Source of the DNA: an uncultured Phascolarctobacterium sp.
GTDB lineage: Bacteria > Bacillota > Negativicutes > Acidaminococcales > Acidaminococcaceae
Assembly: GCA_900545025.1 (NCBI GenBank)
Contig: UQXH01000002.1
Coordinates: 70,088 to 134,087, forward strand
Length of the DNA: 64,000 nt
Reading direction: 5' to 3'
The notes below the pieces were generated by a model, which saw nothing but the letters and a program-made list of their open reading frames with translations, was not told the DNA's origin and did not search any database. This document shows, in pieces, positions 16,690 through 24,726 of the stretch. Position 1 is the stretch's first letter. Each line of letters opens with the position of its first letter. The position numbers were made by a program, and so were the translations under genes.

Positions 16690-18171
16690 TTACAAACCTC
16701 CCGTTGCAAGTGACATAATTTTTTCCTGAGTTGCTTCACTGCTCAGCAGTTCGCCGGCAATCTTACCTTCGTGGATAACCAGGATACGATCGCTCATACC
16801 TAAAACTTCTGGCAGTTCAGAAGAAACCATGATGATTGATACACCGCTGGCTGTCAGTTCATTCATCAACTCATAGATATCTCTTTTTGCACCTACGTCG
16901 ATGCCGCGGGTAGGCTCGTCCATAATGATGACATCAGGATTCATGCCAACCCATTTAGCAATAACAACCTTCTGCTGATTACCGCCGGACAAAGCGCCTG
17001 CCTCCAAATCAAGAGTATGCGCCTTTACACCCAGTTTATCAGCTAAACCATGGGAAAACTCATTAACCCGCTTATAATCTATAATGCTCTTGCGCGCAAA
17101 TTCATCTATACTCGGCAAGGCAATATTACGCATAATGGAGAAATCAAGAATCAGACCTTCCGTCTTTCTATTTTCGGTAATAAAGCCGAAGCCTGCTTTA
17201 ATAGCATCCTCAGGCTTATCAATCTTCAATTTTTGTCCTTTAAAAATTACCTCGCCGCTTTGGCACTTATCTACACCAAAGATTGCGCGCATAATCTCCG
17301 TCCTGCCGCTGCCCATCAAGCCGGCAATACCAAGGATTTCACCTTTTTTCAGATTGAAATTGACATTATGGAAAACGCCGGGCTGATTGAAGTTTTTAAC
17401 TTCCATGATAACCTCGCCAGGCAGATTACGTCTCTCTGGATAAAATTCTGTAATAGAACGGCCAACCATGTCGCGAACAATTTCATCTAAACCATATTTA
17501 GCAACCGGTCTTGTATCTACGGAAATGCCATCACGCATAACAGTTATTACATCACAGTTATTGAATACCTCTTCCATACGGTGAGAGATATAAACCATGG
17601 CTACGCCGCGTTTTTTCAGTGATTTCATAACTTCAAACAACTTTTCAGTCTCGCGGTCAGTGAGCGCTGCCGTAGGCTCGTCCATGATAACAACCTTAGC
17701 GTCAAGTAAAAGATTACGGACAATTTCTGTCATTTGCTGCTGCCCGACAGAACACTCGCCTGCTTCCATATCAAGGGGCAACTCGATATGTATCTCCCGG
17801 CACTTTTCTTCGGCAATCTGTCGCATTTTCTGAAAATCCAGCATCCCAAATTTATTGGTGATGCTGTGCATCAAAAACAAATTTTCCAGTATGGAAAGAT
17901 TGGGCCAGATATTCAACTCCTGATGAATAAAAGCAATACCATATTTTTCTGCATCTACCGGATTTTTAAAGTGCATTTCCTGTCCGTCAACAAAAACAGA
18001 GCCTTTATCCTGCTTGTGCAAGCCTGTCAAAATATTCATCAGCGTAGACTTACCAGCACCATTTTCTCCCATCAAAGCATGTACTTCGCCGCTTTTCAGT
18101 TTTAAATTGACACCCTTTAAAACCTCATTGCTGCCAAATGCTTTATGGATATTTCTTAATTCAATCTCCAT
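16690..18171 (-). CDS. rbsA: Ribose ABC transporter ATP-binding protein RbsA
   Basis: A 493-residue fusion of two ABC ATPase domains. The first has GENGAGKST (about 35-43), signature CSVGQQQM and Walker B VVIMDEPTAALT. The second has a non-canonical P-loop GLMGSGRTE (near 285), LSGGNQQKV and VIIMDEPTRGIDVG. The asymmetry is typical of the sugar-import RbsA/MglA family. It energises ribose import through RbsC. Confidence 0.96.
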   Translation of the reverse strand: MEIELRNIHKAFGSNEVLKGVNLKLKSGEVHALMGENGAGKSTLMNILTGLHKQDKGSVFVDGQEMHFKNPVDAEKYGIAFIHQELNIWPNLSILENLFLMHSITNKFGMLDFQKMRQIAEEKCREIHIELPLDMEAGECSVGQQQMTEIVRNLLLDAKVVIMDEPTAALTDRETEKLFEVMKSLKKRGVAMVYISHRMEEVFNNCDVITVMRDGISVDTRPVAKYGLDEIVRDMVGRSITEFYPERRNLPGEVIMEVKNFNQPGVFHNVNFNLKKGEILGIAGLMGSGRTEIMRAIFGVDKCQSGEVIFKGQKLKIDKPEDAIKAGFGFITENRKTEGLILDFSIMRNIALPSIDEFARKSIIDYKRVNEFSHGLADKLGVKAHTLDLEAGALSGGNQQKVVIAKWVGMNPDVIIMDEPTRGIDVGAKRDIYELMNELTASGVSIIMVSSELPEVLGMSDRILVIHEGKIAGELLSSEATQEKIMSLATGGL

Positions 18172-18187
18172 CTCGGTTCCTGCCTTA

Positions 18188-18586
18188 TTAAAAAATTACA
18201 TTACTGTGAAGGATAATATTTGCATAAGGTGTAATTTCACCTGTACGGATTACTACTTTAGCTTTCGCTGTTGCCGCCTTAAACGCTTCATGATTCACAT
18301 CAATAATCCATTCCTGCTGCGGAAAAAGCTCTTTCAGCGCTTCATAAACGCCAGTATTTTTTTCCTGTATTTCAGCGGCAACTTCAACTTTCTCTATTTC
18401 CATATATTTAGCAACTTCGCTTACTACTTCCATAAAAGAAGGAGTCCCCAGTTTCAAGGCTAAATCAATCTTTGGCACTCCTGACGGTACCGGCAACCCG
18501 CAGTCGCCGATAACTATAGTATCTGTATGCCCAAGATCTGCCAATACTTTGGCAATAGAGCTATTTAAAATACCAACCTTCTGCAT
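18188..18586 (-). CDS. rbsD: D-ribose pyranase RbsD
   Basis: A 132-residue protein with the RbsD signature: LNSSIAKVLADLGHTDTIVIGDCGLPVP (catalytic His20 in DLGHTD) and the C-terminal RTGEITPYANIIL. It interconverts beta-pyranose and furanose ribose so that RbsK can use imported sugar. One base lies between its start and the rbsK stop. Confidence 0.97.
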   Translation of the reverse strand: MQKVGILNSSIAKVLADLGHTDTIVIGDCGLPVPSGVPKIDLALKLGTPSFMEVVSEVAKYMEIEKVEVAAEIQEKNTGVYEALKELFPQQEWIIDVNHEAFKAATAKAKVVIRTGEITPYANIILHSNVIF

Positions 18587-18587
18587 C

Positions 18588-19466
18588 TCAAAGCATCTCC
18601 TCTACTTCTTTTAAATAAGGCATACCGCCTTGTGCACCAATCTTCTGTACGGAAACGGCCGCTGCCGCATTAGCAAAACGCACACTGTCTGCTATGTTTT
18701 TACCTGCCGCACGCGCTACCGCAAAAGCGCCGTTAAAAGTATCTCCGGCACCGGTAGTATCTACAGGAGTAACCTTAAACGCAGGTACAATCTGTACTTT
18801 ACCATCTTCGTAATAAGCAACACCCTTACTGCCCAGTGTCATCAATACCTTACCGGCATAGCGACTTAAAATCTCTTCCGTAGTCATATTATCAAAAAGA
18901 ATGGCAGCTTCATGCTCATTAGGTGTCAGATAGGTAACTTTGTCCAGCAATTCCTGCGGAACAGGAGCAACAGGAGCAGGATTGAGTAATACAGGCACTC
19001 CCAGCTGCCAACATTTTTCTATTGAATAAGCAATAGCAGCAAAAGGAATCTCATGCTGCAATAAAACAAGGTCAGCGTCTTTAATTTTTGCTTCAGCCTG
19101 ATCTATCAGCGCCGCATCAACAAGGTCATTAGCCGCCTTGATTACAATAATAGTATTGTCATCTTCTGCAACAGTAATATGCGCAGTACCGCTGTTTTCG
19201 CCTGCCAGTACTTTTATAAAATCAGTATTGACACTATTTTGCTGCAGATTTTTGATAATCATCTCTCCGTAAACATCATCACCAACGCAGCCAACCATAG
19301 TGACCTCAGCGCCTAAACGTGCTGCTGCTACAGCCTGATTGGCACCTTTACCTCCAGGAGAAACAATTAAACGGTTACCGAAAATTGTTTCGCCAGGCTT
19401 AGCCCATCTGTCACATTCTACTGTAACGTCTATATTGCAACTGCCGATAACAACTATTTTAGCCAT
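18588..19466 (-). CDS. rbsK: Ribokinase RbsK
   Basis: A 292-residue PfkB-family kinase. GGKGANQAVAAARLGAEVTMVGCVGDD is the N-terminal signature, NPAPV and TPNEHEA lie in the middle, and the catalytic loop VDTTGAGDTFNGAF (about 235-248) carries the base Asp. It phosphorylates ribose at C5. The ATG at 19466 follows GAGAGG by 8 bases. It is the first gene of the operon; no rbsR repressor is adjacent. Confidence 0.96.
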   Translation of the reverse strand: MAKIVVIGSCNIDVTVECDRWAKPGETIFGNRLIVSPGGKGANQAVAAARLGAEVTMVGCVGDDVYGEMIIKNLQQNSVNTDFIKVLAGENSGTAHITVAEDDNTIIVIKAANDLVDAALIDQAEAKIKDADLVLLQHEIPFAAIAYSIEKCWQLGVPVLLNPAPVAPVPQELLDKVTYLTPNEHEAAILFDNMTTEEILSRYAGKVLMTLGSKGVAYYEDGKVQIVPAFKVTPVDTTGAGDTFNGAFAVARAAGKNIADSVRFANAAAAVSVQKIGAQGGMPYLKEVEEML

Positions 19467-19495
19467 CTTTTATACCTCTCTGTACAATATATATA

Positions 19496-19520
19496 ATCAG
19501 TATTAAATAAAAATTCTGAT
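19496..19520. promoter_or_regulatory. Inverted repeat upstream of rbsK, possible operator
   Basis: ATCAG (19496-19500) and CTGAT (19516-19520) flank an AT-rich core in the 108-base gap before rbsK, with further partial symmetry. It could be a repressor site for an unlinked regulator; weak evidence only. Confidence 0.35.
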
Positions 19521-19574
19521 ATCTTATTAAACTTCTATCTCAATACTGTATTTTCTTTTTTTATTAAAAAAATG

Positions 19575-20633
19575 TCAGCTTATTATTAATAAAAGCTTGT
19601 GATAAGTATTATTCAATAAATCCGGCTGCAGCAAATCTTCCAGATAAGCCAGCTGTTTCCTGCTGGTCTTAGGCTTAGTCCTTGCCCAATAAGCAATCTC
19701 CAGCTGCAGCAATAACTTTGCGCGCTGCTGCATTCTATCGCCAGCTTCAACTACCAAACACTCATACCACTGCCTGATAATTTTAAGTTCATCCTGCATA
19801 GCTATACGCGCCATATTAGCAATAAGGTCCCGTACATTGAGCAAAACCGCTCGCAGGTACTCTTTCCGTACTTCTTCCTTATTGCTGCTTCTGCCCGCAT
19901 ACTTAACAAGGATAAAATAAAAATACTGCAGCTTTTTATAAGCTTTAAAAGCGTTTTCTACACCATCCCAGCGGCAATACATCTGTAAGTGCAGATGCAG
20001 CTGCAATAAGACGGCATTGAACAACTTACAGTCTTTTTTGCGCCATAAGGCTTCAAACAGGCTTATTAAAAGAAAGTCACCAACCTCAAACCATTGCCTT
20101 CTAACCATCTGGGCAATCAGGCTTGTCCACTCGCTAAGAAAGTTTTTCAGCACAGCCTTATTAACGGATGTTCTGACAAAAAGCACCATCAAATGACGCA
20201 TACTGACAAAAGCTTCACTATGCTTTCTGTCACAGACGATAAAAGTAATACTCAATAAGAAGCGGCTTAATTCATCCGGATCTTTCCTATCATTTATTAC
20301 TTTTATAATAAAACCTTCTGCCTGGCTTAACCATCGACAGAATAATTCTTTTTTTCGCAGTCTGGCAGCAGTTGCCAGCATATCTCTTATTGCTGTAAGC
20401 AATATTAAATCAGCTATCGTATCTTCAGCAGTTTTCATCAGCTGCTGAAAGCACTGTTCAGCATAATCCTCTGAAGCATATTTTAAAGCAAGGCAGCCAT
20501 ACAGACTTATTTGACCAATACAATGCTGTCTGCTTTCTGCTGAAGCTGCATGCAAAGCAGAAAAAGACTGCTCTAAAATATCCTGCCACTTCTCCGTTTC
20601 AGCAACAGCAATATCTAAATCAGTCTTTTCCAT
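19575..20633 (-). CDS. Helical protein of unknown function downstream of pyk
   Basis: A 352-residue protein without signal peptide or obvious membrane anchor, rich in Leu, Ala, Gln and Arg and predicted to be nearly all alpha-helical, in TPR/HEAT-like helix pairs. I do not recognise a family. It begins 15 bases after the pyk stop on the same strand and so is probably the last gene of the etfB-etfA-DUF-pyk operon. The repeated spacing of aromatic and charged residues suggests a scaffold or binding protein, but no motif supports a specific role. Confidence 0.7.
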   Translation of the reverse strand: MEKTDLDIAVAETEKWQDILEQSFSALHAASAESRQHCIGQISLYGCLALKYASEDYAEQCFQQLMKTAEDTIADLILLTAIRDMLATAARLRKKELFCRWLSQAEGFIIKVINDRKDPDELSRFLLSITFIVCDRKHSEAFVSMRHLMVLFVRTSVNKAVLKNFLSEWTSLIAQMVRRQWFEVGDFLLISLFEALWRKKDCKLFNAVLLQLHLHLQMYCRWDGVENAFKAYKKLQYFYFILVKYAGRSSNKEEVRKEYLRAVLLNVRDLIANMARIAMQDELKIIRQWYECLVVEAGDRMQQRAKLLLQLEIAYWARTKPKTSRKQLAYLEDLLQPDLLNNTYHKLLLIIS

Positions 20634-20648
20634 AACTTCACCGCCAGC

Positions 20649-22400
20649 TTACAAATTTATTTTACCTTCGTAAACAACTCCAGAAACAGTATCTACTGTT
20701 ACCAGCTGACCATCCCGCAGGATATCAACCGCTTGCACAGCCCCTACGATAACAGGTATTCCGCAGGTAACGCCGACAATCGCCGTTGTCGATGTAAGAC
20801 CGCCCTCCTGTGCAATAATGGCCGCTGCCTTTTTGGAAGCGACAGCAACAAATTCGTCATCTAAGATATCAACAACGAGTATATCTCCCGCCTGCAGCTT
20901 GTCTGTAAAATCAGCTGCATTTACAGCACGGCAAACTTTGCCGCTTATAGACACTCTGCCAATACCAGTACCGGAAACAAGCTTATTACCCACATTAACC
21001 ACCTTGATCAGATTTGTACTGCCTGTCATACCTACAGGTACACCTGCAGTTATAACCACGCAAGACCCATCCTTTATTACTTGGTGCTGCAAGGCGCACT
21101 CCAAAGACAAGTCAATTATTTCATCTGTATTATCAGATGACGGTCCCAGCAAGGGCTGCACACCCCAATACAGCTGCATAGCACGCACCTTTTCAGGCAA
21201 ACGTGATACGGCAATAACAGGTGCCTGCGGCTTATATTTGGCAATCATCCTGGCTGTAAAACCGCTTTCCGTAATCGTAAGGATGTTGTCAGCATGCAGT
21301 TCCTGAGCAATCTGCACGGTCGCATGGCTGATAGCATCTGTTGAATGGATGCTGTCACTGATACCTTTCTTGCGGAAAATTGATGCATAATCAAGCGCAG
21401 CCTCAGTACGTTCTGCAATCTTAGTCATGGTCTGTACTGCTTCTAAAGGATATTTCCCGGAAGCAGTCTCACCGCTCAGCATAATAACATCTGTACCGTC
21501 AAAAATAGAGTTAGCCACGTCACTGGCTTCTGCTCTGGTAGCACGATAGCTATGAATCATACTTTCCAGCATCTGTGTTGCCGTAACAACTGGCTTGCCG
21601 GCTCTGTTGCAGGCGGCAATAATTTCTTTTTGCACCATAGGCACTACTTCATAAGGTATTTCAACGCCTAAGTCGCCTCTGGCAACCATGATACCGTCAG
21701 AAACATTGATAATCTCCTCAATATGCTTGACGCCTGCTTCATTTTCGATTTTGGAAATAATACCCATGGAAGAACCAGCTTCTTCCAAAACCTTGCGTAT
21801 TGCCAGCACATCGTCTGCTTTCTGCACAAACGAAGCAGCTATATAGTCCATACCATGCTGAGCCGCAAAGCAAATATCAGCCTTATCCTGCTCCGAAAGA
21901 AAAGGCAGCTGTAATTCTATACCCGGACATGCCACACGCTTACGTGAGCTGAGCTCACCGCCATGCGTTACCTTAGTATGAATAACATTACCTTCTACAG
22001 CAATAACCTCTAAAGACAGCAACCCGTCTGACAGTAATATCTTGCTGCCGCATTCTACCTCATGAGGTAAGCCTGAATAATTTACTGAAGCGATTTTTTC
22101 ATTGCCCAATATCTCCTCCGTCGTCAGAGAAAACTCGGCGCCTTCCTGCAGATAAACACTGCCCTCAGCAAAATTACCCAGACGCATTTCCGGTCCTTTA
22201 GTATCAGCAATACAAGCAACCGTCTTGCCAGCCTTAGCTGCAGCTTCTCTTACCAGCTGCAGTCTTGCTGCATGATCTTCATGGGAACCGTGGGAAAAGT
22301 TAAAACGCGCTAAATCCATACCGGCACGCAGCATTTTTTCTAAAAGTACCACATCGTCAGTACTCGGTCCCACAGTACAGATAATCTTCGTTTTCTTCAT
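20649..22400 (-). CDS. pyk: Pyruvate kinase with C-terminal PEP-utiliser-like domain
   Basis: A 583-residue pyruvate kinase. MKKTKIICTVGPS opens the barrel, MVARGDLGVEIP binds metal and substrate, and TATQMLESMI and MLSGETASGKYP follow. Residues from about 475 form the extra C-terminal domain related to the phosphohistidine domain of PEP synthase, as in Bacillus and other Firmicute enzymes; the phospho-His position reads Thr (GGLTSTTAIVG), so it is non-catalytic. It makes ATP and pyruvate from PEP. Located 14 bases after the DUF2007-like gene. Confidence 0.97.
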   Translation of the reverse strand: MKKTKIICTVGPSTDDVVLLEKMLRAGMDLARFNFSHGSHEDHAARLQLVREAAAKAGKTVACIADTKGPEMRLGNFAEGSVYLQEGAEFSLTTEEILGNEKIASVNYSGLPHEVECGSKILLSDGLLSLEVIAVEGNVIHTKVTHGGELSSRKRVACPGIELQLPFLSEQDKADICFAAQHGMDYIAASFVQKADDVLAIRKVLEEAGSSMGIISKIENEAGVKHIEEIINVSDGIMVARGDLGVEIPYEVVPMVQKEIIAACNRAGKPVVTATQMLESMIHSYRATRAEASDVANSIFDGTDVIMLSGETASGKYPLEAVQTMTKIAERTEAALDYASIFRKKGISDSIHSTDAISHATVQIAQELHADNILTITESGFTARMIAKYKPQAPVIAVSRLPEKVRAMQLYWGVQPLLGPSSDNTDEIIDLSLECALQHQVIKDGSCVVITAGVPVGMTGSTNLIKVVNVGNKLVSGTGIGRVSISGKVCRAVNAADFTDKLQAGDILVVDILDDEFVAVASKKAAAIIAQEGGLTSTTAIVGVTCGIPVIVGAVQAVDILRDGQLVTVDTVSGVVYEGKINL

Positions 22401-22414
22401 AACAGAAATCCCCG

Positions 22415-22609
22415 CTAACCTTTAAATTTATGCTCGCAAAGAACTTCATAAGCGTCTTCCGCTTCTGAAAACGGAACACATATTTCATAAGCTTTGTTAT
22501 GCTTGCCGCCAGCAGCCTTTACTCTTATCAAAAAGCCATTGGCAGTGAGCATTTCTTTTATTTTTTCTGCATTAGCTTCATTTTGCTCAATATATACAAC
22601 TTTCCACAT
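22415..22609 (-). CDS. Small DUF2007-like protein between etfA and pyk
   Basis: A 64-residue protein starting MWKVVYIEQNEANAEKIKEM, with a ferredoxin-like beta-alpha-beta pattern resembling the DUF2007 'putative signal-transducing' family and the short proteins found beside acc/pfk/pyk genes in clostridia, often misannotated as glutamate decarboxylase. The ATG at 22609 follows GGAGGAA; the frame extends upstream into etfA without a good start. Function unknown; its constant place next to glycolytic genes hints at metabolic control. Confidence 0.7.
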   Translation of the reverse strand: MWKVVYIEQNEANAEKIKEMLTANGFLIRVKAAGGKHNKAYEICVPFSEAEDAYEVLCEHKFKG

Positions 22610-22631
22610 GGGAAGCTTCCTCCGGCAAAAC

Positions 22632-23828
22632 TCAAGCTTCTTTATATGCTTTGATTTTTGCAATCAGTTTAGGCAGGATCTCCTTAATATCGCCTACAAT
22701 ACCATATTGCGCAATCTTGAAGATAGGCGCATTTGCATCTTTATTAATAGCGATAACAATGTCAGAAGCATTCATACCGGAAATATGCTGGATAGCACCG
22801 GAAATACCGCAAGCGAAATAAATTTTCGGTGTTACAGTCTTACCAGACTGACCTACCTGCTGACCATGACCAATCCAGCCTTCGTCAACTACTGCACGAG
22901 AACCGGCGATAGCTCCGTTTTCAAACAGAGAAGCTAATTCTTCCAGCATTTTAAAATTATCCAGGCAGCCCATACCACGGCCGCCGGAGCAGATTACTTC
23001 TGCATCTTCAATTTTAATAGAACCGCTGGTTTCTACAGCTTCCTTATGCAAGAGCTCAACCGGAGATGCTTTTACATCTTTAACAGTGAAGTTAATTACT
23101 TCACCAGCGCGAGATTCATCAGCAGCTGCTGCTTTGAAGACTTTAGGACGTACAGTACCCATCTGCGGACGATGTTCGTCACAGAGGATAGTAGCAAGAA
23201 TATTACCACCCAATGCCGGACGAGTCCATTCAACAATCTTGTTTTCTGTTGCAATATCCAACGCAGTGCAGTCTGCGCACAGACCAGTATGCAGTCTTGC
23301 TGCTACACGGGGAGCAAAATCACGTCCGTCGGCAGTAGCGCCAAAAAGTACTGCGTTAGGTTTATAAGCTTCTGCCAGCTGGCAGAAAGCGTCCGTATAT
23401 AAATCTGTATTATATTCAGCATAAAGGCTGTCAGTAATTACATAAACTTTATCGGCACCAGCGGCAATAAGTTTCTGCGGAATATCAGCAGCATCAGCAG
23501 TAATCACTACTGCACAGCATTTTTCACCGGCTTTTTTTGCCAATTCTGCAGTAACGCCCAAAAGTTCATAGGTAACGCCTACCGGCTCACCGTTTTCCAA
23601 TTCTGCCATAACCCAAAGGTCGCTGCCTTCATTATTCTTCACTTCACGAACAACAGCTTCGCGAGAAATAGCCTCTACCAGACATTCATTGATGCAGGCG
23701 CCGCAGGAAATGCATTGTTCACCGTCAACCTTTGCCTTACCATCCTCCATGCTCAGAGCGCCTACCGGGCACACTGCCACACAGGATTCACAACCTATAC
23801 ATTTTTCTCTATCTACAAAAACTGCCAT
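22632..23828 (-). CDS. etfA: Electron transfer flavoprotein alpha subunit with N-terminal 2[4Fe-4S] ferredoxin domain
   Basis: A 398-residue protein. Residues 1-60 form a dicluster ferredoxin (CIGCESCVAVCP at 10-21 and CISCGACINEC at 39-49). The rest is EtfA, with the FAD-binding C-terminus (GQQVGQSGKTVTPKIY, ISGAIQHISGM, APIFKIAQYGIVGD). This fusion occurs in bifurcating or confurcating Etf complexes, such as those of lactate dehydrogenase and caffeyl-CoA reductase in Acetobacterium. It pairs with EtfB encoded 11 bases upstream; no acyl-CoA dehydrogenase or D-lactate dehydrogenase gene is adjacent, so the partner is unknown. Confidence 0.95.
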   Translation of the reverse strand: MAVFVDREKCIGCESCVAVCPVGALSMEDGKAKVDGEQCISCGACINECLVEAISREAVVREVKNNEGSDLWVMAELENGEPVGVTYELLGVTAELAKKAGEKCCAVVITADAADIPQKLIAAGADKVYVITDSLYAEYNTDLYTDAFCQLAEAYKPNAVLFGATADGRDFAPRVAARLHTGLCADCTALDIATENKIVEWTRPALGGNILATILCDEHRPQMGTVRPKVFKAAAADESRAGEVINFTVKDVKASPVELLHKEAVETSGSIKIEDAEVICSGGRGMGCLDNFKMLEELASLFENGAIAGSRAVVDEGWIGHGQQVGQSGKTVTPKIYFACGISGAIQHISGMNASDIVIAINKDANAPIFKIAQYGIVGDIKEILPKLIAKIKAYKEA

Positions 23829-23839
23829 TTTCTTTCACC

Positions 23840-24634
23840 TCAGCGAGTAATAATCTTAGCTTCAACAAGCTTGTTAAATAACATATCTACAGCTTTGTCA
23901 GTATCTTCTTCGTTGATGATCTCACTTTCAACTACAGGTACTTCCGGTGTAAATACTCTCTTAACCTTAGTCGGAGAACCGGAAAGACCAACAAGCTTGG
24001 TATCAATAGCCAAATCCGCTACTGTCAGCGTGGGAATAACGGCTTTACGTGCTTTCATCTTACCTTTAATGCTGGCAAAACGCGGTTCTTTTTCAGCCCT
24101 GGTAACAGTTACCAAAAGCGGTGCAGCGCATGCCAGAGTCTGCACACTGCTTTCATTTTCACGTACGACAACAAATTTTCCATCTGCAAAATCAACCTTT
24201 AAAGCGCCGGTAATCTGAGGAATTCCCAGATGTTCAGCCATTTCAGGACCAACCTGTGCAGTATCCCCGTCAACAGCCTGTTTGCCGCACATTACCAGGT
24301 CATAACCGCCGATATGTTTTACGGCTGCAGCCAGCGCGATACTGGTCGCCAAGGTATCTGAGCCAGCCAGCGCGCGGTCGCTCAGCAGAATACCATCGTC
24401 AGCACCCATAGCGATAGCTTCCTTTAAAATATCAGTTGCCTGCGGCAGACCCATAGTGAGTACGGTAACCTTGGCACCTTCTTTATCCTTCAGCATCAAA
24501 GCAGCTTCCAATGCCTGTCTGTCAAAAGGATTCATGATGTTTTCTACACCGTCACGCACTAAAGTATTAGTTTCTGGATTTAATTTTACCGCTTCAGTAT
24601 CCGGTACTTGTTTAAGACAAACTATAATATTCAT
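23840..24634 (-). CDS. etfB: Electron transfer flavoprotein beta subunit
   Basis: A 264-residue EtfB. It has MNIIVCLKQVPDTEAVKLNPETN, then VTVLTMGLPQATDILKEAIAMGADDGILLSDRALAGSDTLATS and CGKQAVDGDTAQVGP, the NAD-binding and nucleotide-contact segments of bifurcating-type EtfB. The start is ATG 24634 after AGGAGG, nine codons inside a longer open frame. First gene of the etfBA operon, with its own promoter. Confidence 0.95.
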   Translation of the reverse strand: MNIIVCLKQVPDTEAVKLNPETNTLVRDGVENIMNPFDRQALEAALMLKDKEGAKVTVLTMGLPQATDILKEAIAMGADDGILLSDRALAGSDTLATSIALAAAVKHIGGYDLVMCGKQAVDGDTAQVGPEMAEHLGIPQITGALKVDFADGKFVVVRENESSVQTLACAAPLLVTVTRAEKEPRFASIKGKMKARKAVIPTLTVADLAIDTKLVGLSGSPTKVKRVFTPEVPVVESEIINEEDTDKAVDMLFNKLVEAKIITR

Positions 24635-24675
24635 GAGCAACCTCCTTGCGCATACTAACAAAATATTTTCTCTTT

Positions 24676-24705
24676 ATTGTAACATTTTTACACTTCTACT
24701 TGCAA
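24676..24705 (-). promoter_or_regulatory. Sigma-70 promoter of etfBA
   Basis: TTGCAA (24705-24700) and TACAAT (24681-24676) on the minus strand, spacer 18 bases, in the gap after dnaE. Confidence 0.75.
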
Positions 24706-24726
24706 GTATACCTAATATTTTCTTCT

